Of a stretch of 7,689 nucleotides of DNA, positions 1 to 7,189 are shown piece by piece. Under the pieces are notes generated by a model, which was not told where the DNA came from, ran no database searches, and saw nothing but the letters and a program-made list of their open reading frames with translations. This stretch comes from FW021-bin31 sp964422465. Lineage in GTDB: Bacteria; Bacteroidota; Bacteroidia; Chitinophagales; Chitinophagaceae. The position numbers were made by a program, and so were the translations under genes. The stretch is taken from NCBI GenBank assembly GCA_964422465.1, contig CAYRBD010000126.1, positions 1 to 7,689 of the forward strand, in the 5' to 3' direction. Each line of letters begins with the position of its first letter. The stretch's first letter is position 1.

Positions 1-48
1 AGTTAGAATAATATAGGGTGTCCAAAAAAGCGGTCAATTCCCATTATG

Positions 49-133
49 CGGAGAGTGAGGGATTCGAACCCCCGGACCTGTGACAGTCTTCGGTTTTCAA
101 GACCGACGCAATCGACCACTCTGCCAACTCTCC
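49..133 (-). tRNA. tRNA-Ser (anticodon UGA)
   Basis: An 85-nt class II tRNA is read on the minus strand. The acceptor stem pairs GGAGAGT (133-127) with ACTCTCC (56-50), and the discriminator is G at 49, as expected for serine tRNAs. The anticodon stem TCGGT/ACCGA encloses the loop CTTGAAA, so the anticodon is TGA (plus-strand 97-99), reading UCA and related UCN codons. A long variable arm precedes the T arm, whose loop is TTCGAAT with a GGGGG/CCCTC stem. CCA is not encoded: CAT follows the discriminator. The gene lies downstream of and co-directional with the DeoR gene at 211-960, but appears to have its own promoter. The remaining 48 bases to the window edge hold only a short T6 run on this strand (24-29) with no convincing hairpin before it. 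Confidence 0.97.
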
Positions 134-160
134 GTTATTAATGTTCTCAAATTCGGGCTG

Positions 161-191
161 CAAAGATAATCTATGAAAGTGACTCGTCCAA
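161..191 (-). promoter_or_regulatory. Bacteroidota-type promoter of the tRNA-Ser gene
   Basis: On the minus strand, TATCTTTG (plus-strand 161-168) is an exact match to the Bacteroidota -7 consensus TAnnTTTG. A TTG at plus-strand 189-191 lies 20 nt upstream of it, which fits the usual TTG-N17-23-TAnnTTTG arrangement. Transcription would begin a few bases downstream, about 20 nt before the mature tRNA 5' end at 133. This is motif matching only, but both boxes and the spacing are right and the position suits the tRNA. The promoter lies just downstream of the DeoR stop codon, so the tRNA need not depend on read-through. Confidence 0.65.
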
Positions 192-210
192 TGAAACCGG
201 ACACAATAAA

Positions 211-960
211 CTATAATAATTTCAGACCGGACCTGCGGAAATCAGACAAAACAGGGCTGTCCACACTCAATTCCGTAATCAGATAGCTGATCAAATTTAA
301 GTCACAAACCTTCATTCTTTGTGCGGAATTCAATTTTTCCGCGATACTGAGGATAGCCAGCTTTTCACAGGAATGGATCATTGCCCGCTTGACCTGTACT
401 ACCGACCAGTCTGAATCCGTCATCCCCTCGCGAATGGAAAGAGCATTGGCGCCCAGCAGGCAAAGGTCCATTTTCAGATCGCTCAACTGGTTGATTACGC
501 TGGGCCCGATATGAACGTTTGAGTTTTTGGAAAGCTCACCGCCAATTCCAAATACCTTTAAATTAGCGTGATTAGCGAGGGTGAGTCCCACCAGGGGGCT
601 GATCGTAAAGAAAGTGGCATGAAGGCTTTCAGGAATTTTTTTGGCCATTTCTATCATGGTGGTGCCGCCGCCGGTAAGTATGACCATCCCGTTTTCCAGA
701 AGGGAAATAGCTTTTTCGGCAATAATTTGCTTGGCTTCCTGTGCGTATATTTCACTGTTTAAATGGGAAGGGTAGTGAAAAGCTTTACCGATAGCGCCTC
801 CGTGTACTTTCAGGATTTTGCCGGAATTTGCGAGTTCCTTCAGGTCCCTGCGGATCGTATCTTCGGAGACGCGAAGTTCCTGGCTTAAATCTGTGGATAA
901 AACCTTGTTGTGCAGGTTGATTTCTCTCATGATCAAGGATTGACGCTCTTCTTTTAGCAT
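211..960 (-). CDS. DeoR/GlpR-family transcriptional regulator, copy 1 (complete)
   Basis: This 249-residue protein has the length and two-domain layout of DeoR-family regulators. The N-terminal winged helix-turn-helix (about residues 1-58) begins with the family pattern KEERQSLIMREI and contains the recognition-helix signature VSEDTIRRDLKEL, followed by the GKILKVHGGA wing. The C-terminal DeoRC sensor domain (about 75-235) shows VILTGGGTTM, the IGGELS turn, a GANAL segment and the IAEKLN segment. Family members bind phosphorylated sugars or nucleotide-like effectors; the ligand here is unknown. The start at 960 is preferred because starting at the second Met (residue 11) would remove the first HTH helix. 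No clear Shine-Dalgarno is seen. The gene is divergent from the SusC operon with a 345-bp spacer, so it is the likely regulator of that operon and of itself (inference). Residues 85-231 are nearly identical to the second copy at 7190-7689. Confidence 0.93.
   Translation of the reverse strand: MLKEERQSLIMREINLHNKVLSTDLSQELRVSEDTIRRDLKELANSGKILKVHGGAIGKAFHYPSHLNSEIYAQEAKQIIAEKAISLLENGMVILTGGGTTMIEMAKKIPESLHATFFTISPLVGLTLANHANLKVFGIGGELSKNSNVHIGPSVINQLSDLKMDLCLLGANALSIREGMTDSDWSVVQVKRAMIHSCEKLAILSIAEKLNSAQRMKVCDLNLISYLITELSVDSPVLSDFRRSGLKLL
268..710 (-). repeat. Long direct repeat, copy A (within deoR-like copy 1)
   Basis: This segment matches 7247-7689 with no insertions or deletions at a constant offset of 6979 bases. 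Over 272-710 I count about 39 mismatches by hand, giving about 91% identity. Both copies are in the same orientation, so they are direct repeats bracketing the SusC/SusD operon. The left boundary is sharp: after the codon for Leu231 (268-270) identity falls to about half of positions through the last 18 codons. The right limit is set by the window end, so the true repeat is probably longer. Confidence 0.9.
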
Positions 961-1056
961 AAAGTAATTTATTCATAGGGTTGTTAAAAATATTCTAATA
1001 AAATATATAAATGCATGATTATGCTGTTTTTAAGGTAGGTTCGAATAAAAATTGTT

Positions 1057-1064
1057 CAAAAATA
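1057..1064 (-). promoter_or_regulatory. Weak candidate -7 element for deoR-like copy 1
   Basis: On the minus strand these bases read TATTTTTG, which fits TAnnTTTG. It is the only exact match I see on that strand between the two start codons. It would leave a leader of roughly 90 nt before the start at 960. No TTG is present at the expected 17-23 nt upstream, and the surroundings are rich in A and T, so this could easily be chance. Confidence 0.25.
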
Positions 1065-1101
1065 ATAATTTTTTTGTTAAAAAATTTGGAAAGTTCGTTT
1101 T

Positions 1102-1142
1102 TATGCATATTTTTACCATCATTTTTAAGATAAAAATGCATA
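1102..1142. repeat. Interrupted inverted repeat around ATGCAT
   Basis: The left arm at 1102-1115 (TATGCAT-A-TTTTTA) and the right arm at 1131-1142 (TAAAAATGCATA) are reverse complements apart from one extra A in the left arm. They are separated by 15 bases. ATGCAT is itself palindromic and a third copy lies at 1011-1016. The arms could be operator half-sites for a dimeric regulator or a weak cruciform; an intrinsic terminator is unlikely because there is no GC-rich stem. Low sequence complexity limits confidence. Confidence 0.4.
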
Positions 1143-1213
1143 GTTAGAACAATAATTTGCAGGTTTTATAATGATAATAAGATACAATGCGGGGAAACGC
1201 TTAATAAATCAAA

Positions 1214-1225
1214 AATGTTAACATT
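1214..1225. promoter_or_regulatory. 12-bp perfect palindrome, candidate operator of the SusC operon
   Basis: AATGTTAACATT is a perfect 12-bp palindrome ending 25 bp before the putative -7 element of the SusC operon. Its inner TGTTA/TAACA half-sites are the same pentamers that flank the E. coli DeoR operator, though there they are spaced farther apart. A related TTAACGTT at 1228-1235 repeats the TTAACATT of 1218-1225 exactly 10 bp away, which places both on the same DNA face. Binding by the adjacent DeoR protein is inference. Confidence 0.4.
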
Positions 1226-1227
1226 AA

Positions 1228-1258
1228 TTAACGTTGATTTGAGAGAACAATAATTTTG
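1228..1258 (+). promoter_or_regulatory. Putative promoter of the SusC/SusD operon
   Basis: TAATTTTG at 1251-1258 matches the Bacteroidota -7 consensus TAnnTTTG exactly and lies 47 bp before the SusC start codon, leaving a leader of roughly 40 nt. The -33 box is poor: 20 nt upstream there is TTA (1228-1230) instead of TTG, and the nearest TTG (1234-1236) is only 14 nt away. A good -7 with a weak -33 is compatible with a regulated promoter. The palindrome at 1214-1225 lies just upstream. Confidence 0.5.
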
Positions 1259-1305
1259 ATGCGATAAAAAATACTTTTTAATAAAAACTAAATATTTAAC
1301 CGTTT

Positions 1306-4300
1306 ATGAATAGAAAAGTACTCTTCCTAGTTTTCTTGTTTAGTGTAATAACAGGAATTACTTATGGGCAGACTCTTGTAAGAGGAGATGTCATTGACAG
1401 TAAAGGAGAACCGGTAGTTAATGCTTCTGTTGTCGTAAAGGGGCTTGAAAGTAGAGGTACCATGACCGGTACAAACGGAGACTTTGAACTTACGGTTCCC
1501 GCCGGGCACAACACCCTGGTTATTTCATATTTGGGACTGAAAACAACTGAGATTGCCGTAAAGCCGAAGGTTAAAGTGACTATGAAAGAGGATGTTGCCA
1601 TGCTGGGTGAGGTAGCTGTGACAGCCGAATTTGGAATGAAGAGGATAGAGAGAAGTATGGGATCGGAGGCGCAGACCATTAAAGGAAGCGATATCTCGGA
1701 GTCCGGCAGAGAAAACTGGGTTAACGCGCTTCAGGGACGCGTAGCTGGTATGAATATAACGACTACCAATGGCGCTCCCGGTGCCTCCAATACAGTTGTG
1801 CTCCGAAACCTCACTTCCATTTCAGGGAATAATCAGCCCTTGTTTGTGATTGACGGTATCCCCATGAACAACTCAACCTTTGATCCTCTGGATATTTTTA
1901 CCGGAGGTACGGAGCGATTATCTGTACGTAATTTGGATTATGCCTCACGAGGCAGCGACATCAATCCGCAAGATATTGAATCGGTTACAGTTTTGAAAGG
2001 CGCGGCTGCAGCCGCATTGTATGGATCAGATGCCTCAAACGGGGCTATTGTCATTACAACTAAAAAAGGCCAGCCCGGTAAAGGCAGAGTCACTTATAGT
2101 AATTCCTTCCGCTGGGATCATTCTTACGGTATTCCGGATATTCAAACCAAATATTCAAATGGCGCCTACGGAACCACCAACTATTACAATACCGCCAGCT
2201 ATGGAGGCTTGTACCCGGAAGGTATGAAACTATATGATAATATTGAGAAAATTCTCCAGACCGGCTTTTCAACTACCAATAATGTATCCGTAGACGGAGG
2301 ATCGGAACGCGCTACCATTCGGGTTGGTTTTTCCCAGCTTAATCAGTCGGGCGTGATTAAAACTACAGGGTATGATCGCACTAATATAAGCGTGGCAGGA
2401 AAAGCGGATGTGAGTGACTGGTTGAAAGTGGAAAGTTCGATGCAGTATTCTAAGACAAAAAACAACAAGGCTTTACGAGGTACGGATGGTCCCCTGTATC
2501 TGGCCATGTTGTGGCCCATTGTGGATGATATGTCAAAGTATATGGCTGAAGACGGTATCCATATGAAGTACCCGGATTATTACATTGATCATGACCGTCT
2601 CAATCCATTGTTCGGTCTTTATAAAGATAAGAATTTTGACAAAACCGATCGGTTTATAGCTAATGTAGCCGCCACATTTACCCCGATAAAAAACATGTTT
2701 ATTCGTGGCCAGGTTGGATGGGATGTTGGTATGCAAACTTTTGAGTCTTCTCTGCATCCCTATTATGCCTATAATAATGCCGGGCAGGGAAGTTATTATC
2801 TTACCCATGCTAATTTTTCTGACCCTACTCTCAATATTATTGCAGGATACGACAACAAGTTTTTTAATGATAAGCTGACCTTTTCGGCGCAGATAGGATA
2901 CCATCAACTTGAAAATGGTATTACCAGGCTGACTACTAATGGGACCAAGTTTACCATAGCCGATTTTCAATCAATTAACAATGTAGACCCGCTTACTATT
3001 GTATCTGCTCAGAGAAACACCAAACGCCGGGTACAAGCGATTTCGGGCCAGTTTGAATTTGGGTATAATAACTTAGCCTTCATCACACTGCGGGGCAGAA
3101 ATGACTGGTCTTCTACCTTGCCGGTTAACAACAACCGATATTTCTATCCCGCCATAGAAGGTTCTCTCATTGTTAGTGATCTTGACTTCTTTAAGACCGT
3201 TGACTTTGTGGATTATTTGAAATTGAGGGGAAGCGTGGCTCAAGTGGGAAAGGATGCCGGGCCCCTGGAAATCGATCCTGAGCTGGAAGCTACCGGACTC
3301 ACCGGAGGCGGATTCAAGTATGGATATACCGGACCTAATAGGCACCTTAGACCGGAAATGAACACTTCCAGAGAATTTGGTTTCGAAGCCCGGTTGTTCC
3401 ACAGTCGACTCAATGCTGATTTCACCTATTACCATACACACAGCGCTGATCAGATTGTAAAAGGATTCAGGCTGAGTTATGCTACGGGTTTTGTGTTGAA
3501 CAACATGAACGTAGGTACTTTTAACAGCTGGGGATGGGAGGCGCATGTGGATGCAGACCTCATTCGTAATGATCCTGCCGGTATTGTTTGGAACCTGGGT
3601 GTCAACCTTTCTCATGGGGCTTCCGAAATTGTTTACCTGCCGGAAAATGTAACAGAATATTATAATGCCTATACCTGGAACTCGGGTAATATCCGGAATG
3701 GTATTATGAAAGGCTATCCGATTACCACGCTTACCGGACGTCCCTACGAAAGGAATGACAATGGGGATATTCTGATAAATCCCAACACCGGTTTACCGCT
3801 GGTTTCTCCTGAATGGGCGGTTATCGGAGATCGGGAACCCAAGGTTAGATTTGGTATAGTGACCAGCCTGACCTATAAAAACTTCAGACTTTCTGCTTTA
3901 TTTGCCGGCCGTTATAAGGCTACGGTGGTGAATGGGACCAAGCGAGCCATGATGACCAATGGGAAAAGCTGGGAATCGGTAGAATTAAGAGAAAGACCTC
4001 CGGTCATTTTTGATGGAGTGCTGAAAGATGGAAACGAAGATTCTAAAAATCCGACAAAAAATAACATTACCGTAGATTACAATGCTTATGGCTCCTCCAT
4101 TTTCGGTGGTGGTGATGAGGACTGGCTTGAAAAAAATGTTAACTATCTCCGTATTCAGGAGCTTCGTTTATCCTATAAAGTGCCCTCTTCCTTCCTGAGA
4201 AGAATCGGCCCGGTGTCAGATGCCAGCTTTTATATCGTAGGGAATGATCTTTTTACCTGGACGAATTATTCGGGAATTGATGCCGTGGGAAATACCATGT

Positions 4301-4398
4301 CAGCTGCTGCCGGTGGCACGGGTGGAGAAGGATACGATGTATGGTCTTTGCCCATGCCGAGGAGTATTGCTGTAGGATTTAGCGTAACCTTTCAATAA
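1306..4398 (+). CDS. SusC/RagA-family TonB-linked outer-membrane receptor
   Basis: This 1030-residue protein has the usual SusC length. It begins with a signal peptide (about 1-21, cleavage near YG|Q). A carboxypeptidase-regulatory-like beta-sandwich follows (about 23-97), and then the linker MLGEVAVTAEFG (99-110). The plug domain (about 112-255) carries the family hallmarks PLFVIDGIP (178-186) and DIESVTVLKG (223-232), followed by AAAAALYGSDASNGAIVITT (233-252). The rest is a 22-strand-type beta-barrel with many aromatic, alternating strands, ending VGFSVTFQ. It lacks the extra N-terminal STN domain that couples some SusC proteins to anti-sigma factors. SusC proteins import substrate across the outer membrane using TonB-ExbBD energy while SusD acts as a lid. 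It is the first gene of a three-gene operon; the substrate is not evident, and whether it is a glycan or a peptide cannot be told. Confidence 0.96.
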   Translation: MNRKVLFLVFLFSVITGITYGQTLVRGDVIDSKGEPVVNASVVVKGLESRGTMTGTNGDFELTVPAGHNTLVISYLGLKTTEIAVKPKVKVTMKEDVAMLGEVAVTAEFGMKRIERSMGSEAQTIKGSDISESGRENWVNALQGRVAGMNITTTNGAPGASNTVVLRNLTSISGNNQPLFVIDGIPMNNSTFDPLDIFTGGTERLSVRNLDYASRGSDINPQDIESVTVLKGAAAAALYGSDASNGAIVITTKKGQPGKGRVTYSNSFRWDHSYGIPDIQTKYSNGAYGTTNYYNTASYGGLYPEGMKLYDNIEKILQTGFSTTNNVSVDGGSERATIRVGFSQLNQSGVIKTTGYDRTNISVAGKADVSDWLKVESSMQYSKTKNNKALRGTDGPLYLAMLWPIVDDMSKYMAEDGIHMKYPDYYIDHDRLNPLFGLYKDKNFDKTDRFIANVAATFTPIKNMFIRGQVGWDVGMQTFESSLHPYYAYNNAGQGSYYLTHANFSDPTLNIIAGYDNKFFNDKLTFSAQIGYHQLENGITRLTTNGTKFTIADFQSINNVDPLTIVSAQRNTKRRVQAISGQFEFGYNNLAFITLRGRNDWSSTLPVNNNRYFYPAIEGSLIVSDLDFFKTVDFVDYLKLRGSVAQVGKDAGPLEIDPELEATGLTGGGFKYGYTGPNRHLRPEMNTSREFGFEARLFHSRLNADFTYYHTHSADQIVKGFRLSYATGFVLNNMNVGTFNSWGWEAHVDADLIRNDPAGIVWNLGVNLSHGASEIVYLPENVTEYYNAYTWNSGNIRNGIMKGYPITTLTGRPYERNDNGDILINPNTGLPLVSPEWAVIGDREPKVRFGIVTSLTYKNFRLSALFAGRYKATVVNGTKRAMMTNGKSWESVELRERPPVIFDGVLKDGNEDSKNPTKNNITVDYNAYGSSIFGGGDEDWLEKNVNYLRIQELRLSYKVPSSFLRRIGPVSDASFYIVGNDLFTWTNYSGIDAVGNTMSAAAGGTGGEGYDVWSLPMPRSIAVGFSVTFQ

Positions 4399-4431
4399 TA
4401 AATCTTTCATTTGAAACAATGATATTTTGAT

Positions 4432-6309
4432 ATGAAAAAACTGAAAATATATTTGGTCGTTGCTGTATTGGCTTCAGGTTTAGGATGCAAAAAATACCTG
4501 GACGTAAACAAAAATATTGATGCACCGGATTATGTGGATGCTTATTTGTACCTGGCTAATATCACCCAGCAATATCAGGGAATCTATTGGGACTTGCGCG
4601 CCATCGGACCATTGACCCAAATGATGGGAACAGTATCCACAACATACAATAGTTTTGCCGCTAATTACTACGTTTTGGGGAGTGATGCAGGGGGAGAAGT
4701 CTGGAGAATGGTGTACTGGAACCAGGGGATGAACCTCGAAAACCTGATCAATCAATCTGAGGAAGCCTCTAATTGGACGCTGGCGGGTATTGGCTATGCC
4801 ATGAAAGCCTTTTCCTGGGATGTAATGACCAAGATACATGGGGACCTGCCTATGAAAGAAGCTTTTGTTCCTGAACGATTAACGCACGATTATGATTATC
4901 AGGACACGATCTATGCACAGGTAAGGAGATGGGCTTACAAGGCCATTGACCTTTTGCAAGAAGAGGATCATACGGAATATGGAACCAAGATCAGTGATAA
5001 TGATTTTATATATGAGGGGGATAAAGAAAAATGGATCAAATTTGCTTATGCGGTTATTGTTCGGAATCTGGTCTCTTTGAGTAACAAGAAAGATTTCAAT
5101 TCCAAATATGCTCAGGAGCTTATTGATGCAGCCCAAAAATCTTTCCAGACTTCCGAAGATGATGCCACGCTGGAAATTGCGGGAGGTTCGGCAAGCGCCC
5201 CTTATTCTTCCTATAACAACTTTTGGGGGACCTATCGGGGGAATTTATCCTGGACTTATTTCCAACACGAGTATGCGGTAGAAGTGTTTACCGGTTCTGT
5301 ACCTTATTATGATCCGGCCACCGGGGATAAAATAACTGAAGGCGATAGCCCGGAGTTCCCGTATCAGTTGAATTCCCGACAGATTATCACAGATACATTT
5401 GTAAATGAGCCGGGCCATTACGACCCCCGTGTTGCAGTTAAATTGGCGACAGAATCCAATCCGGAGTTTAATGATCTGGATAATGCGGATAGTATAAAAG
5501 CTTATACCTATTCTGGCGGTAGTTTTACCGGGCGTACCGGACCCATAGGCACTGCCCCTAATTTCTATGGGAGGGCAGCCACTTCTGTTACGATGGGAGA
5601 GACAAATGATGGGATCGGCAGATGGCTTTATCGGGACAATGCACCTTATATTCTTATGACCTGTGCCGAGATCAAATTTTGTCTGGCTGAAACCTATTGG
5701 AAATTGGGTAAAAAGGCAGAAGCTTTCAATGCCTTTAAGGAAGGAGTTCGGGCAGATATGGATTTTACACAGAAATATATTTATCCAGGAACCGCGGGAA
5801 AACCGGAAGGAGGAGATAAAATATCCAAAGATCTGTTTAACCAACTGGCGGCAGAATATGAAGCCGGACCCTATGTGGATCAATTGAGCTTGGCTGATTT
5901 TTCTCTTTCTCACATTATGATGCAAAAATGGGTAGCGCTTTATCCCTGGGGCGGGGTAGAGGCTTGGGTTGACATGAGAAAATACCATTATGATATTGAT
6001 TATTCCGGCGAGTATCCGAAAAATGGAGACGGCTGGACCGACACCCGTATTGACCAGAAATGGGATAGCGATCCATCGAAAGTGTATAAAGGATTTTACC
6101 TGGCTCCGGCACAGGTGCAGGGCAGAAAGAGCTCCTATAATATAAACAATGAAGGGTCTCCTGAATACAGGCTTCGACCCCGGTACAACTCCGAATACAT
6201 GTGGAACCTGAATTCCCTGGAATCGCTAAAACCTATTTCAGGAACGGCGCCTAATTATCATACCTCCATTCCCTGGTTTGCTTACCCGGGAGATTATCCA
6301 TCCAAATAA
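4432..6309 (+). CDS. SusD/RagB-family surface lipoprotein (SusD-like_2 type)
   Basis: This 625-residue lipoprotein has a type II signal peptide ending in the lipobox SGLGC, with acylated Cys19, followed by KKYLDVNKN, a start very common in SusD homologues. The mostly helical fold includes the TPR-like segment and the conserved YILMTCAEIKFCLAE stretch (406-420). A C-terminal MMQKWVALYPWGGVEAW block (496-512) then leads into VDMRK, which resembles the SusD-like_2 subgroup. At 625 residues it is longer than many members. It starts 33 bases after the SusC stop with no promoter-like sequence between, so the two are co-transcribed. SusD proteins bind substrate at the cell surface and close over the SusC barrel. 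The ligand cannot be inferred from the visible residues. Confidence 0.95.
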   Translation: MKKLKIYLVVAVLASGLGCKKYLDVNKNIDAPDYVDAYLYLANITQQYQGIYWDLRAIGPLTQMMGTVSTTYNSFAANYYVLGSDAGGEVWRMVYWNQGMNLENLINQSEEASNWTLAGIGYAMKAFSWDVMTKIHGDLPMKEAFVPERLTHDYDYQDTIYAQVRRWAYKAIDLLQEEDHTEYGTKISDNDFIYEGDKEKWIKFAYAVIVRNLVSLSNKKDFNSKYAQELIDAAQKSFQTSEDDATLEIAGGSASAPYSSYNNFWGTYRGNLSWTYFQHEYAVEVFTGSVPYYDPATGDKITEGDSPEFPYQLNSRQIITDTFVNEPGHYDPRVAVKLATESNPEFNDLDNADSIKAYTYSGGSFTGRTGPIGTAPNFYGRAATSVTMGETNDGIGRWLYRDNAPYILMTCAEIKFCLAETYWKLGKKAEAFNAFKEGVRADMDFTQKYIYPGTAGKPEGGDKISKDLFNQLAAEYEAGPYVDQLSLADFSLSHIMMQKWVALYPWGGVEAWVDMRKYHYDIDYSGEYPKNGDGWTDTRIDQKWDSDPSKVYKGFYLAPAQVQGRKSSYNINNEGSPEYRLRPRYNSEYMWNLNSLESLKPISGTAPNYHTSIPWFAYPGDYPSK

Positions 6310-6334
6310 ATTAATGGTGAAATAAATTAAAAAT

Positions 6335-7186
6335 ATGAAAAAGTTTAATAACCTTCTTTTATTCCTTTTACTTGTTGTTTTTGCAATCTCCTGCAAGAAA
6401 CATGTTGTGGAATACCGGTCTGAACCCGCCGGGGATCAGGCCCAGTTTCAATTGCATTACATGGTCCCGCTGACTTCAGGTTCTGCAAACGACATTACTA
6501 AGGTGGAACTAAACGGCGTTTGGATAAACGGGAAAGCTCCGCTGTTGACCTATAATGCCATACCCAGCGGCGCTATTGGAAGGTTTTATGCTACAAAGCC
6601 CGGCGCCAACAACCTTAAAATGTACATGGGGGATGATATGACTCCGGTTTATGATCAGGATGTGGATTTGAAAAAAGGAAAACAGAATGTGTTTGTATAT
6701 GATTTTAACGAGCCTCCGGTAGTTATTGACAATGGCGCTCCCTTTAAAGGAGAAGTCTCTGAGAGTACAGATACGCTGGCATGGGTAAAATTCTACAATT
6801 TTTTATTTGAATCTGAAGGAGTACCAACCCCTTTGAAACTTCAGTATGAATACCAATATACGATAGATAACGATACAAAAGAAAAAAGCGACTGGATACC
6901 TCTTGGAAATCCGGTATCTTTTGGGGAGGCCACGGAATGGATTCAGGTTCCGGTGAATAAAATAACCGAGCTTTCTGCCGGTACCGCACGTTTGGATTAT
7001 CGGATTGAGGTTATTAATGAGGATGGAAGTTCCTCTGGAATGTTGCAGGTACTCAACAGTAAAGGAGAAATGGTGGATTATGCTGACTGGTGGAATGCCA
7101 CTATTGGCAGAAGGTATCACCATATTTTTGCCGGTATGAGAACAACCACTCCACTTAGTGGAATACGATTGTTTACTGCTTTATAG
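6335..7186 (+). CDS. Small two-domain lipoprotein of a SusCD operon, function unknown
   Basis: This 283-residue protein starts with a lipoprotein signal peptide whose lipobox is FAISC (Cys20), followed by KKH. After a short linker it appears to consist of two beta-rich modules. The first (about 33-132) contains VELNGVWING, a SGAIGRFYATKPGANNLKMY stretch and GKQNVFVYDF. The second (about 148-283) opens with AWVKFYNF and closes with RRYHHIFAGM and SGIRLFTAL. The pattern of a strand, a loop with PG or AG, then 'GK.nVFVYDF' recalls DUF4397-like Ig folds, but I assign no family. It follows the SusD gene by 25 bases. Its position matches accessory surface lipoproteins such as SusE/SusF, so a surface ligand-binding role is a reasonable guess. 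No catalytic motif is visible. The gene ends three bases from the convergent second regulator. Confidence 0.85.
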   Translation: MKKFNNLLLFLLLVVFAISCKKHVVEYRSEPAGDQAQFQLHYMVPLTSGSANDITKVELNGVWINGKAPLLTYNAIPSGAIGRFYATKPGANNLKMYMGDDMTPVYDQDVDLKKGKQNVFVYDFNEPPVVIDNGAPFKGEVSESTDTLAWVKFYNFLFESEGVPTPLKLQYEYQYTIDNDTKEKSDWIPLGNPVSFGEATEWIQVPVNKITELSAGTARLDYRIEVINEDGSSSGMLQVLNSKGEMVDYADWWNATIGRRYHHIFAGMRTTTPLSGIRLFTAL

Positions 7187-7189
7187 GAG

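Larger units (their letters stand above)
961..1305. promoter_or_regulatory. AT-rich divergent control region between deoR-like gene and SusC operon
   Basis: This 345-bp stretch has no supportable gene and is only about 21% G+C by hand count, far below its neighbours. It must carry the start signals for the minus-strand regulator and the plus-strand transport operon. Visible elements are a 12-bp perfect palindrome (1214-1225) and a TAnnTTTG element (1251-1258). There is also an interrupted inverted repeat (1102-1142) and three ATGCAT hexamers (1011-1016, 1103-1108, 1136-1141). Three similar TTGTT-(N)-AAAAA-T boxes occur at 981-991, 1052-1063 and 1074-1085, the last two exactly 22 bp apart. In sequence this AT-rich some of these will be chance matches. 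Confidence 0.7.

Noticed and set aside
49..133. tRNA-Ser as the integration site of a mobile island carrying the SusCD cassette
   Set aside because: Integration normally uses the tRNA 3' end, which here faces left, away from the cassette. No second copy of the tRNA 3' sequence and no integrase are seen in the window.
134..210. Intrinsic terminator between the regulator and the tRNA gene
   Set aside because: No stable stem followed by a T run on the minus strand could be found in these 77 bases; the stretch is better explained by the tRNA promoter.
211..930. Start of the copy 1 regulator at the internal Met (residue 11)
   Set aside because: It would delete the first helix of the HTH domain (KEERQSLIMREI), which is conserved in the DeoR family.
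3073..3615. 180-codon minus-strand open frame inside the SusC gene
   Set aside because: It overlaps conserved beta-barrel coding sequence, shows no domain, and resembles other shadow frames there.
5245..5988. 247-codon open frame on the minus strand inside the SusD gene
   Set aside because: It is fully antisense to a well-supported SusD coding sequence and has no recognisable domain.
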